From an uncultured bacterium (GTDB lineage: Bacteria; Bacteroidota; Bacteroidia; Bacteroidales; Bacteroidaceae): a DNA stretch of 64,000 bases. Positions 28,614 through 37,554 of the stretch are shown one piece after another. The stretch covers positions 1-64,000 of the forward strand of contig CAMHUC010000015.1 of assembly GCA_946188155.1 (NCBI GenBank). The letters are read 5' to 3'. Every line of letters starts with the position of its first letter. Position 1 is the stretch's first letter. The notes beneath the pieces were generated by a model, which worked only from the letters and a program-made list of their open reading frames with translations, had not been told where the DNA came from and ran no database searches. The position numbers and the translations under genes are program-made.

Positions 28614-28621
28614 CAAATTTA
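28614..28621 (-). promoter_or_regulatory. -7 element for the DUF3791-DUF3990 operon
   Basis: TAAATTTG on the minus strand, with TTTG further upstream. Confidence 0.5.
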
Positions 28622-28653
28622 CAAACAATTCCATTAAATTCCAAACTTTTTTG

Positions 28654-28661
28654 TACTTTTG
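28654..28661 (+). promoter_or_regulatory. -7 element for sigma operon 2
   Basis: TACTTTTG in TTTTTTGTACTTTTGCTTAGGAAAACGG; same block recurs at 33582. Confidence 0.6.
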
Positions 28662-28713
28662 CTTAGGAAAACGGGGTGCCCGATTGTATATAGAGTAAAA
28701 GACAAGCGACAAG

Positions 28714-29214
28714 ATGATTGAAAAGCAAGCGTTCGAACAGATCTTCCGACGTCACTACGACGGGATGTTCCGGCTGGCCAGACGGATGCTCGGCAGCGAC
28801 GAGGAAAGCAAGGATGTGGTGAGCGACGTGTTCGCCCAACTGCTGAACAGCCATGCCGACCTGCGGCCGGATACGCTGCAAGGCTTTCTGCTGACGAGTG
28901 TCCGCAACCGCTGCGTCAATCTGTTGGCACACAAGCAGCGGGAACAGGCCGTGCAGGTGGAACTGAGGCCACTCCAACAGGAGACCTCCCAGGAGAAAAA
29001 AGAGCAGGAACAGCTCGACGCCCTCCACCACTACATCGACACGGAACTACCCCCACTCTCGCAGCAGATTCTCCGCCTGCGCTACCAGCAGGGGCTGAAG
29101 TACCGCGAGATAGCCGAGAGGCTCAAGGTCAGCGAGGTCACCGTACACAATCACCTGTCGCAGTCGCTCAAACAAATGAAGGATCACTTTAAAGCAAAAG
29201 GTTATGACATCTAA
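28714..29214 (+). CDS. ECF-type RNA polymerase sigma factor
   Basis: MFRLARRMLGSDEESKDVVSDVFAQLL; LKYREIAERLKVSEVTVHNHLSQSLKQM. Confidence 0.92.
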   Translation: MIEKQAFEQIFRRHYDGMFRLARRMLGSDEESKDVVSDVFAQLLNSHADLRPDTLQGFLLTSVRNRCVNLLAHKQREQAVQVELRPLQQETSQEKKEQEQLDALHHYIDTELPPLSQQILRLRYQQGLKYREIAERLKVSEVTVHNHLSQSLKQMKDHFKAKGYDI

Positions 29215-29752
29215 CGACAAACTGGAGGATCTCCTCAGGCAGATGTATGCACAAGAGGACGAGACCATAGACACCTCGGACATCATCGACGAGGAATGGC
29301 AGAAATTTGAGGCCAGGCACTTTGCTCCCAAGCGCCGTCCCTGGGGATGGATGCAGATAGCAGCAGCCTTTATCGGCCTGCTGATGCTTTCGGGCATCGC
29401 CTACGCCGCCGTACACATCGTCAGCAGCAGCCACTCGCAGCAGACAGAAACGGCGGCAGACACTACGGCGGTGGCCCCCACCCTGCCCTCTGCTGCCAAC
29501 TCTAAGCTATCAGCAGCCGACAGCATCCCGCAGACACGCATCTTTGAGAACGCACCGCTCGACGAGATGATCACGGAGATAGCGCAATATTATAATAAGG
29601 TGGCAGACATCGAGAGCGAAGAGGCTCACGAACTGCGCCTGTATTACAAGTGGGAACCGAAGGATGCGCTCGAAGAGGTGGTAGCCGACCTGAACCACTT
29701 CGACCACGTAAGCCTCGCCATCGAGGATGACAAACTGATAGTGAAACCTTAA
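29204..29752 (+). CDS. Short anti-sigma-like protein, paralog of 24388-25020
   Basis: WGWMQIAAAFIGLLMLSGIAYAAVHIV near-identical TM; LRLYYKWEPKDALEEVVADLNHFDHVSLAIEDDKLIV. Confidence 0.72.
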   Translation: MTSNDKLEDLLRQMYAQEDETIDTSDIIDEEWQKFEARHFAPKRRPWGWMQIAAAFIGLLMLSGIAYAAVHIVSSSHSQQTETAADTTAVAPTLPSAANSKLSAADSIPQTRIFENAPLDEMITEIAQYYNKVADIESEEAHELRLYYKWEPKDALEEVVADLNHFDHVSLAIEDDKLIVKP

Positions 29753-29769
29753 CCCCACAAAAGACACAC

Positions 29770-32319
29770 ATGAAAAAGATATTGATACTGCTATTGCTGT
29801 GCGCTGTCGTATGTAATGCGCAGGCTCAAAAGATTACGCGCAACTACCAGAGCCAGACACTCAGCCGCGTGCTGGAGGATCTGAATGCCACTACCAAGCG
29901 CCACGAGATATCCTTCATCTATAACGACCTGGAAGACTTCACCGTCACTTGCCGACTGGATCAGGCAAGCCTTGAGGATGCCTTGATGAAGGTCGTAGGC
30001 TTCTATCCCGTCCGCATCGTCCGCGACGGCGAGAAATATTTCGTGGAGTGTACCCACAAGACGGAGCGCCACCTGAAGGGACGGCTCATCGACAACCAGA
30101 ACCAGCCCGTGGCCTATGCCAACGTCTCACTGCTCAGCCCTGCCGACTCCTCTCTCATCGGTGGCGGCGTGAGCAATGAGAACGGCGACTTCGTCATCCC
30201 TACGGAGGCCTATCGCGTCATCGTGAAATGCACCTTCATCGGCTACAGGACACTGTTCCATTCCTGCGAGGTGGGCGACATAGGCACCCTCCAACTCCAG
30301 CCTGCCGAATACACCATCAATGGCATCACCGTGAAAGGCCATGTGCCCCAATACCAGATGGGCGACGAGGGACTGGTCACCAACGTGGAGCATACGCCGC
30401 TCAGCCAGCTGGGCACTGCCAGCGACGTGCTGGGCCATGTGCCTGGCATCATCAAGAAAGACGACGAGTATGAGGTGTTTGGCAAGGGTACGCCCATCAT
30501 CTATATCAATGGCCGCAAGATGCGAAACAGCAGGGAACTGGAGCAACTGAAATCGACAGACATCAAGAGCATAGAACTCATCAGCAATCCTGGGGCGAAA
30601 TACGATGCCACCGTGGGGGCCGTCGTAAAGATAAAGACTGTCCGCAAGGCCGGCGACGGATTCAGCATCGACACCTGGGGCAGATGGCGACAAGGCCGGA
30701 AAGACCAAGAGACGGCATCGCTCGATATGAACTACCGCTGCAATGGTCTGGACATCTTCAGCTCCCTATGGACAAGCAAGGGGAGGTATCTGCAGGCATC
30801 AACAATGACACAAGAGGTGCAGGCCGATACCCTGTGGCAGCAAAATAATGACATGCAAACGGATATCGTAAACCGTGACTACAGCATCGAGGGCGGCTTC
30901 AACTATTCGCTCAACGAAGAGAACGTGTTTGGCGTCAAATACGAATATGCCTTCCCCTCCACTAATGAGGACGCCATAACCCTGACAAGCGACGTGATGG
31001 CAAACGGCCGGTTCTACGACAAATGGGAAAATCAGACCGACAAGCGTACAGAAGGGAATGCCAGCCACAAACTAAACGCCTATTACGTAGGCAAAGTCGG
31101 GAAAATGGACATCGACTTCAACTTCGACTATCTGCGCAGCGGCTATGACGACCAAAGCAGAATCGTAGAGACTTGTCAGGTGCAAGACGACCGCCGACTC
31201 GATACCGAGAACAGCGTCAGGAACAGGATGGTGGCCTCGAAACTGACGATGACCTATCCCCTGCTTGGCGGCTCGCTCGACTTCGGGGCCGAGTACACCA
31301 ACACTAAGCGGCAGGACGACTACGTGAATCCGCAGAACTACGTCGCCTCCACCTACAGCACGCTGAAAGAGCAAAGCATCTGCCCGTATGCAGAGTATTC
31401 CGTCATGCTGCCCAAAGTCGGGCAGATTAGGGCAGGCCTGCGCTACGAGCATGTGAACTTCGACTACTATGACCGTGGGCAACTGGTAGAGGCACAGAGC
31501 CGCAGTTACGGCAACCTCTATCCGTCCGTATCCTTCGGCACACAGATAGGCAAGGTACAGGCACAGATAGCCTACTCTGCCAAGACCACACGCCCCACCT
31601 ACCGCCAGTTGAGTAACGATGTGTTCTATGTTAATCGTTACGGCATGCAGCGGGGTAATCCATTGCTTGACAATACCATCATCCACAACATCGCCATTCA
31701 AGGAATGTGGAAGTTCCTGCAGTTTTCAATCAGCTATTCTGATGAGCACGGACGGATCATACACTGGATGGAGCTGATAGACAACTCCAACGTGACATTG
31801 GTGACTTACAAGAACATCAACAGTTTGAAATGGATTGTGCCCTTCGTCTCACTTGCACCAACATTCGGCATTTGGCATCCACAATTATCCGTAGGCTTCC
31901 GAAAGCAATGGTTTACAATGGAAACAACGGCAGGAGACATTTCCCTGAACAAGCCAATGCTGATAGCACAAGCGAATAACACTTTCAAATTCAGCAAAAC
32001 CTTGACTGGTGAACTTAACTTCAGATATCAAGGCCCAGGGCATTATCAGAACATTTATTTGGACTATCATCAAGCAGACCTCGATGTCAGTCTTGTCAAG
32101 ACATTCTTTAATGACCGCCTGAGCATTAAACTGGCTGGCGAGGATTTGCTTGACCGCTCCCGTGATGGAAACTTGGTCTATAACCATCAGGTCAAGTTAT
32201 GGCAAGGAAACTACTACGACCGCCGCCGCTTCGTAGCCACCATCCGCTATAAGTTCAACACCACCCGCTCGAAGTACAAGGGCACCGGTGCCGGCAATGC
32301 CGAGAAGAGCCGACTGTGA
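29770..32319 (+). CDS. TonB-dependent-receptor-like outer membrane beta-barrel protein, paralog of 25024-27573
   Basis: Same length (849 aa) and layout; C-terminus RSKYKGTGAGNAEKSRL. Confidence 0.88.
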   Translation: MKKILILLLLCAVVCNAQAQKITRNYQSQTLSRVLEDLNATTKRHEISFIYNDLEDFTVTCRLDQASLEDALMKVVGFYPVRIVRDGEKYFVECTHKTERHLKGRLIDNQNQPVAYANVSLLSPADSSLIGGGVSNENGDFVIPTEAYRVIVKCTFIGYRTLFHSCEVGDIGTLQLQPAEYTINGITVKGHVPQYQMGDEGLVTNVEHTPLSQLGTASDVLGHVPGIIKKDDEYEVFGKGTPIIYINGRKMRNSRELEQLKSTDIKSIELISNPGAKYDATVGAVVKIKTVRKAGDGFSIDTWGRWRQGRKDQETASLDMNYRCNGLDIFSSLWTSKGRYLQASTMTQEVQADTLWQQNNDMQTDIVNRDYSIEGGFNYSLNEENVFGVKYEYAFPSTNEDAITLTSDVMANGRFYDKWENQTDKRTEGNASHKLNAYYVGKVGKMDIDFNFDYLRSGYDDQSRIVETCQVQDDRRLDTENSVRNRMVASKLTMTYPLLGGSLDFGAEYTNTKRQDDYVNPQNYVASTYSTLKEQSICPYAEYSVMLPKVGQIRAGLRYEHVNFDYYDRGQLVEAQSRSYGNLYPSVSFGTQIGKVQAQIAYSAKTTRPTYRQLSNDVFYVNRYGMQRGNPLLDNTIIHNIAIQGMWKFLQFSISYSDEHGRIIHWMELIDNSNVTLVTYKNINSLKWIVPFVSLAPTFGIWHPQLSVGFRKQWFTMETTAGDISLNKPMLIAQANNTFKFSKTLTGELNFRYQGPGHYQNIYLDYHQADLDVSLVKTFFNDRLSIKLAGEDLLDRSRDGNLVYNHQVKLWQGNYYDRRRFVATIRYKFNTTRSKYKGTGAGNAEKSRL

Positions 32320-32376
32320 CAGCATAAATAAAGTTAAAATACTGACTGGGTTCTTGCTTTATAATAAGATTATAAT

Positions 32377-32384
32377 TATCTTTG
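32377..32384 (+). promoter_or_regulatory. -7 element for the first ARCH-type ATPase
   Basis: TATCTTTG 35 bp upstream of ATG 32419. Confidence 0.6.
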
Positions 32385-32418
32385 CATAAAGTTTAAACCC
32401 TTTCAGTATCAGCACGCT

Positions 32419-33540
32419 ATGACTGTTGTGAATCCATTCATCACCCAAGGCTACCTGTCGCCGCACTATTTCTGCGACCGTGTAGAGGAGACCAAGTACC
32501 TGACCGACCTTGTCGTTAACGGCAACAATGTCGCCCTTATCTCCCCGCGCCGCCTTGGGAAGACCGGGCTGATCTGCCATTGCTTCGAGCAGCCGCAGAT
32601 GAAAGACCATTACTATACATTCATCGTAGATATCTATGCCACAAAGAATCTGCAGGAACTGGTGTTCTATCTGGGCAAAAGCATCCTGGGGACATTAAAG
32701 CCACAAGGCCGCAAAGTGTGGGAACGGTTCGTCAATACACTCAGTTCCTTGCGCAGCAGCATTTCGTTTGATATCAACGGACTGCCGGAATGGGGGCTTG
32801 GCGTGGGCGATGTCAAGGCACCCCAGACTACACTCGATGAGATTTTCATGTATCTCGAACAGGCAGAGAAACCATGTATCGTGGCAATCGACGAATTTCA
32901 GGTTGTGGCAGACTATCCTGAGAAAAACGCAGAGGCAATACTCCGTACACACATACAACGTTGTCAGAACACGCGGTTTATCTATGCAGGTTCGCAACGA
33001 CACATGATGGCCGAGATCTTCGCCTCCCCCTCACGTCCGTTTTATCAAAGTACCAGCATGATGTCGCTTGCTCCTATTGACATAGAAAAATACGTGGAGT
33101 TTGCGCAAAGCCTGTTCAGGGAATACCGCAAAGACATAGGACAGGAGACCATAGAAGAGGTCTATCAACGCTACGAAGGTGTCACCTGGTATGTTCAAAC
33201 GATACTCAACGCCCTGTTCGCAATGACAGAGCCTGGGGGTAAATGCTTGTCAGAATCCATAGACTATGCTATCCAGCAGGTTATTACCCAACAGAGTTTT
33301 GCCTATAGCGCCCTTCTCTTTCAACTGCCATCGAAACAGAAAGAGGTATTGATGGCCATTTGCAAAGAAGGAAAAGCCACCAATATCACCTCACGCCCAT
33401 TCCTGCAACGTCACCACCTGACTGCCAGTACTGTTCAGGGAGCCGTCAAGGGGCTGCTTGAGAAAGACATCATCACGCAGGACTTGGGAACCTATAGCGT
33501 CTACGACATTTTCTTCGCGATGTGGCTGATGCAGCAATGA
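32419..33540 (+). CDS. AAA/archaeal-type (ARCH) P-loop ATPase
   Basis: NPFITQGYLSPHYFCDRVEE; ALISPRRLGKTGLICHCF Walker A; CIVAIDEFQ Walker B. Confidence 0.85.
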   Translation: MTVVNPFITQGYLSPHYFCDRVEETKYLTDLVVNGNNVALISPRRLGKTGLICHCFEQPQMKDHYYTFIVDIYATKNLQELVFYLGKSILGTLKPQGRKVWERFVNTLSSLRSSISFDINGLPEWGLGVGDVKAPQTTLDEIFMYLEQAEKPCIVAIDEFQVVADYPEKNAEAILRTHIQRCQNTRFIYAGSQRHMMAEIFASPSRPFYQSTSMMSLAPIDIEKYVEFAQSLFREYRKDIGQETIEEVYQRYEGVTWYVQTILNALFAMTEPGGKCLSESIDYAIQQVITQQSFAYSALLFQLPSKQKEVLMAICKEGKATNITSRPFLQRHHLTASTVQGAVKGLLEKDIITQDLGTYSVYDIFFAMWLMQQ

Positions 33541-33581
33541 CAGAATTCCGCTTTTTCATTGAAAGGCGGAACTTTTTTTTG

Positions 33582-33589
33582 TACTTTTG
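33582..33589 (+). promoter_or_regulatory. Residual copy of the sigma-operon promoter
   Basis: TTTTTTGTACTTTTGCTTAGGAAAACGG identical to 28648-28675. Confidence 0.65.
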
Positions 33590-33615
33590 CTTAGGAAAAC
33601 GGCAATGCCGAGAAG

Positions 33616-33810
33616 GTAACTATTAAGCTAAAAACTTTTTGGGGTCGCTTCGCTCAAAATTATAAGAAAATTATTAAAAAAATTATAAGAACAGAATAGT
33701 ACTTCAGCAGTTGAAAGCTGGTGCTCACCGCTTTCTTATAATTTTCTGATTCAATTTTCTTATAATTTTGAGCGAAGCGACCATCGACAACCGAATCGCT
33801 GAATAGTTAC
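33616..33810. mobile_element. 195-bp IS66-like MITE
   Basis: Termini GTAACTATTAAGC / GCTGAATAGTTAC; 8-bp target duplication CCGAGAAG (33608-33615, 33811-33818); 30-bp perfect internal inverted repeat; uninterrupted versions of the site at 27540-27573 and 32286-32319. Confidence 0.9.
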
Positions 33811-33918
33811 CCGAGAAGAGCCGACTGTGAAGATTATACAAAATTGCGTTACGCAGATTTGTATAATTGAGATATTATTATTATCTTTGCACCCGAGAAG
33901 TGTAACGAAACAGAGTTT

Positions 33919-35037
33919 ATGAAGAATCCATTTCTAACATACGGCTACAACGGCCCCGAATATTTCTGTGACAGAGTAGAGGAGACCAGACGCTTGACGT
34001 CACTCTTGGAGAACGGCAATCATGTCGCCCTCATATCACCGCGAAGAATGGGTAAGACAGGACTCATACACCACTGCTTTGCGCAAAAGGAGATACAAGA
34101 CAACTATTACCTGTTCATTGTGGATATCTATGCCACCAAATCGCTGGCCGAACTGATCTACGAATTAGGGCGGTCCATTCTTTCCGTACTGAAATCGAAA
34201 GAAAGAAAAGCCTGGGAACGGTTCATCCAGATTGTAGGTTCACTACGTACTGGAATTACACTCGATGCGCTGGGGCTACCCAGTTGGAATCTTGAGATGG
34301 GCGACATACAGTCGCCAAAAGTATCTCTTGACGAGATCTTCCAGTATCTCAAATCTGCTGACAAGCCCTGCATCGTTGCTATCGACGAATTCCAAGCCAT
34401 CATGGATTATCCTGAGCAGAATGTAGAAGCGTTGTTGAGGACATACATCCAAGACTGCAATAATGCATGGTTCGTATTCTCCGGTTCCAAGCGCCACATG
34501 ATGGGCGAGATGTTTTCTTCACCTGCCAGACCTTTCTATCAAAGTGCGTCCACGATATCACTAAAACCGATTCCCTTCGAATCATATTCTTCGTTTATCT
34601 CTGACCATTTTGAGAGAGGAGGCTATGAGATAGAATCAGAAGCCATTCGCTATATCTACGGAAAATTTGAAGGCACGACCTGGTACATCCAGAAAATCTG
34701 CAACGAGCTTTATGCTGCGGCAGAGCAGCACAAGCCCTGTGGCATCGAAGAGGTTGATGCTGCCATCAACTATGCTATCGATGAGAAAGACGACACCTAT
34801 CAGGATCTGCTGGCAAGGCTTTCTGCCAAACAGAAGGCCCTGCTCATCGCTTTGGCACATTCTGGAAAGGATGTCCAGCCAACAAGCGGAGCATTCATCA
34901 AGAAATATCACCTCACATCGGCCAGTGCCGTGCAAAGAAGCCTGACTGCCCTTCAAGATAAGGACATCATCTCAAACATCAATGGGAAATACTTCATTTA
35001 TGACTATTTCCTCTATTACTGGCTGAACAAGAAATAG
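33919..35037 (+). CDS. AAA/archaeal-type (ARCH) P-loop ATPase, paralog of 32419-33540
   Basis: NPFLTYGYNGPEYFCDRVEE; ALISPRRMGKTGLIHHCF; CIVAIDEFQAIMDYPE. Confidence 0.85.
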   Translation: MKNPFLTYGYNGPEYFCDRVEETRRLTSLLENGNHVALISPRRMGKTGLIHHCFAQKEIQDNYYLFIVDIYATKSLAELIYELGRSILSVLKSKERKAWERFIQIVGSLRTGITLDALGLPSWNLEMGDIQSPKVSLDEIFQYLKSADKPCIVAIDEFQAIMDYPEQNVEALLRTYIQDCNNAWFVFSGSKRHMMGEMFSSPARPFYQSASTISLKPIPFESYSSFISDHFERGGYEIESEAIRYIYGKFEGTTWYIQKICNELYAAAEQHKPCGIEEVDAAINYAIDEKDDTYQDLLARLSAKQKALLIALAHSGKDVQPTSGAFIKKYHLTSASAVQRSLTALQDKDIISNINGKYFIYDYFLYYWLNKK

Positions 35038-35062
35038 ACTGACATCAACAAGACCGACAAAA

Positions 35063-35154
35063 CCATCTATCCCCTCTATGATTTCTGCAACGCTTTGTGT
35101 GTTAGCGAGTTATTCATAGATGGTTTGCGTTTTATCCCTCTATCTACCCTCTAT
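35063..35154. repeat. Left CCATCTATCCCCTCTAT / CCCTCTATCTACCCTCTAT repeats bounding the vapE-like gene
   Basis: Exact reverse complements at 37632-37648 and 37555-37573, in mirrored order. Confidence 0.9.
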
Positions 35155-37250
35155 GATCTGAGCCTGAGGTAATAGCCGGGCAGGCCGTCGATGCCGCCGC
35201 GCTCCCAGCGCAGCCGCTTCAGCGTGGCCCCGAGCTGCTTGAGGTTGGGCACATCGCTGGCTTTCAGCCGCTTGGAGAGTTCCTGCTGGATGGCCTGCAC
35301 CTGCCAGAAGTTCTCCCGGCGATGCTGCCTGACGGGCTCGAAGGTGGCGGCGAGCACCTGCTCGAGCGGGGCCTTGTCCTGGTATTTCTGGTTGTGGCGC
35401 TGTATCTCCTGCTCGTCCTCCGAGGTGAACCAGTAGACGCAGTCGGGCGAGCGCAGCTCCGCGACGGCCTGTGCGAACATCTGCTTGTAGGGTATGCGTC
35501 CCGACATGTCGGCCTGGCCCTTCACCTCCACGCAGAGGTATCGGCGGGTGCCGTCGCCCGACGCCAGCGGCGTCAGGTCGTTGGTGGTGGCGATGAAGGA
35601 GCAGAGTCGCGGGCGCAGGGTGTACTGGTCGGAGCGCATTTTTCGCGTCTGCACGTCCTTCTCCGTCAGCAGCCGCTTGATCTTCGCCTGCTCGCGGTCG
35701 GTCTTGGCGTTGTACTCGTCGATGCACACGAGCCACATGCGTCCCAGCACGCGCTCCACCTGCTCGGCGTTGTCCATCTTGATGTCGTCCATATAGTATT
35801 CGCGCATCGAGGGCGGCAGTATGTTCTTGCAGAAACTCGACTTCTTGAAGCCCTGGTCGCCGATGAGCAGCGGCACCATCGAGTTGCCGTAGTCGCGGCT
35901 CAGGTTCAGCGCCTGCGCCACCATGGCCAGCAGCCAGCGGTGGAAATAGCGTGGCCACGCCTCGTAGTCGGTAGGCAGGCGACGGGCGAAGTCCTCGATG
36001 TAGTCGTGCCGGCGGTCCCAGCTGCCGCAGGCGGCGAGGAACTCGTCAATGGGATTGTAGTCGGGCACGTGGGCCGACTCCAGATAGGTTCGCATGTCGT
36101 TCATCCAGCTCTCGCCGCCCTCCTTCATCTCCTCTACGACCATCGACTTGAGCTCGCGGTCCATCAGCGGCTGCCAGGGGCGGAAGCGCAGGTCGTTGGG
36201 GCGGAACTCGGTGATCTGCTTCACCGTGTTGAAGCGCAGCTCGTAGCGCCGTGCGAAGAAGTCCTCGATGCTTCGCATGATGCGCTCCTTCTCGTTCATC
36301 TGCGAGAAAGTCCTGCCGTTGTAAGTTTTTTTATAGGTATTCCGAAATACACTGCGTATGAGGTCGATGCCGAGCCCCTTCAGGCGGGGCGACCAGGCGG
36401 CCCTGACCACGCAGCCCTCCTCGGCGAGGCCCGCCTTCTGGCAGTAGCCAGCCAGCGCGTTGAGACAGGCCTCGGGCTGGTCGCCGCAGTCGTCGATGGC
36501 CTTCGACAGACAGGCCTGAAACTCCAGTTCGGTGCGCTCCATGTCCTGCTGGTCGGGATACCATATCACCCGTCCGTCGTCGTCGGCCCGGGTGCCCTCG
36601 TAGGGCTGCAGCGGGTCGGCATCCTGGCGCACCACGGGCATCACCAGTGCCTCGGGGTTGTAGTACAGCTGCGCATCGTGGCTCATGCGGCACCCGCGGG
36701 CCACATGCTGCTCGCCGACGAGCAGGTCGCACTGCGCCAGCGACGTGTAGAGGCGGGCGGCACTCTCGTGGGCATCCTTCAGCCAGGCCGTGTAGTCGTC
36801 GGCATCGGGCAGGCCCTGCGCGGCAGCCCCTCCGTGCGGCTGGTAGCAGCAGCGCACCACCACCTTCAGCGTGGCGCCGCTCACGCCGGCGAAGGCGAGC
36901 AGCGTGTAGCCGATCTGGCGGACGCGCGCCTGCATCTGGCGCACCTGCTGCAGCCCCTGCGGACAGGGGATGTTGAGCAGCACCAGGCCCGTCGTCGTGA
37001 TGGGCTTCTGCAGCCCGTCGCGGCCGAAGGTGGCGGAAAAGACGAGGTAGGGCAGCAGGTCGGCGTCCTTCAGCGTATAGCGCGGCATGCCCTCGGCCAT
37101 CGCTATGCGCGAGCTGAGGGCCACGGCGGCGATGCGGTCGGCGGCGGCCTTGGTCTCTTCGGAGCGCATGCGCTCCACTACGGCGCTCAGCTCCACGGAG
37201 ACGGGTGCGCCGAGTTCTCCCGCCCTGGTCTTAATCTTCGTTATCTTCAT
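35151..37250 (-). CDS. BT4734-type primase-like N-terminus plus VapE-like ATPase/helicase protein
   Basis: PLLIGDQGFKKSSFCKNILP P-loop-like; RMWLVCIDEYNAKTDREQAKIKRLLTEKDVQTRKMRS; CSFIATTNDLTPL. Confidence 0.85.
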   Translation of the reverse strand: MKITKIKTRAGELGAPVSVELSAVVERMRSEETKAAADRIAAVALSSRIAMAEGMPRYTLKDADLLPYLVFSATFGRDGLQKPITTTGLVLLNIPCPQGLQQVRQMQARVRQIGYTLLAFAGVSGATLKVVVRCCYQPHGGAAAQGLPDADDYTAWLKDAHESAARLYTSLAQCDLLVGEQHVARGCRMSHDAQLYYNPEALVMPVVRQDADPLQPYEGTRADDDGRVIWYPDQQDMERTELEFQACLSKAIDDCGDQPEACLNALAGYCQKAGLAEEGCVVRAAWSPRLKGLGIDLIRSVFRNTYKKTYNGRTFSQMNEKERIMRSIEDFFARRYELRFNTVKQITEFRPNDLRFRPWQPLMDRELKSMVVEEMKEGGESWMNDMRTYLESAHVPDYNPIDEFLAACGSWDRRHDYIEDFARRLPTDYEAWPRYFHRWLLAMVAQALNLSRDYGNSMVPLLIGDQGFKKSSFCKNILPPSMREYYMDDIKMDNAEQVERVLGRMWLVCIDEYNAKTDREQAKIKRLLTEKDVQTRKMRSDQYTLRPRLCSFIATTNDLTPLASGDGTRRYLCVEVKGQADMSGRIPYKQMFAQAVAELRSPDCVYWFTSEDEQEIQRHNQKYQDKAPLEQVLAATFEPVRQHRRENFWQVQAIQQELSKRLKASDVPNLKQLGATLKRLRWERGGIDGLPGYYLRLRS

Positions 37251-37464
37251 ACTACAAGTTTGTTTCCATCCGTACAGGATGCAAAGTTACGAAAAATAAT
37301 CGATATATGCAACAGTTAGCGCAAGTTTTTTCAACGCAGAGGCTGTTTTCGCCTCACTGGAGGCTCCAGTCGTCGGCCACGAGGCTTCTCAGCGGGTAAG
37401 GATAGGCACAGTTCGGCACGAAGTGCCTGTAAACAAATGGTTTATTGCCTTACAACATCCTTTT

Positions 37465-37518
37465 GCCTATAGGCAAAAGTTTGTGCGCCTATAGGCAAAA
37501 GTTCTTGTGCCTATAGGC
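37465..37518. repeat. Three GCCTATAGGC palindromes at exact 22-bp spacing
   Basis: Copies at 37465, 37487, 37509, each followed by AAAAG. Confidence 0.95.
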
Positions 37519-37554
37519 AAAAGCAAGGAGGCTCCTGCGGATGGATAGATGGTT

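Noticed and set aside
23098-33540. Whether the region is an integrative or conjugative element
   Set aside because: No integrase, relaxase or tra genes and no tRNA attachment site in the window; duplication plus small insertions explains it better.
35322-37319. 665-aa plus-strand ORF opposite the vapE-like gene
   Set aside because: Mirror of a GC-rich coding strand; composition rich in H/V/L/G/R with no domain motifs; the minus-strand VapE-like protein has clear motifs.
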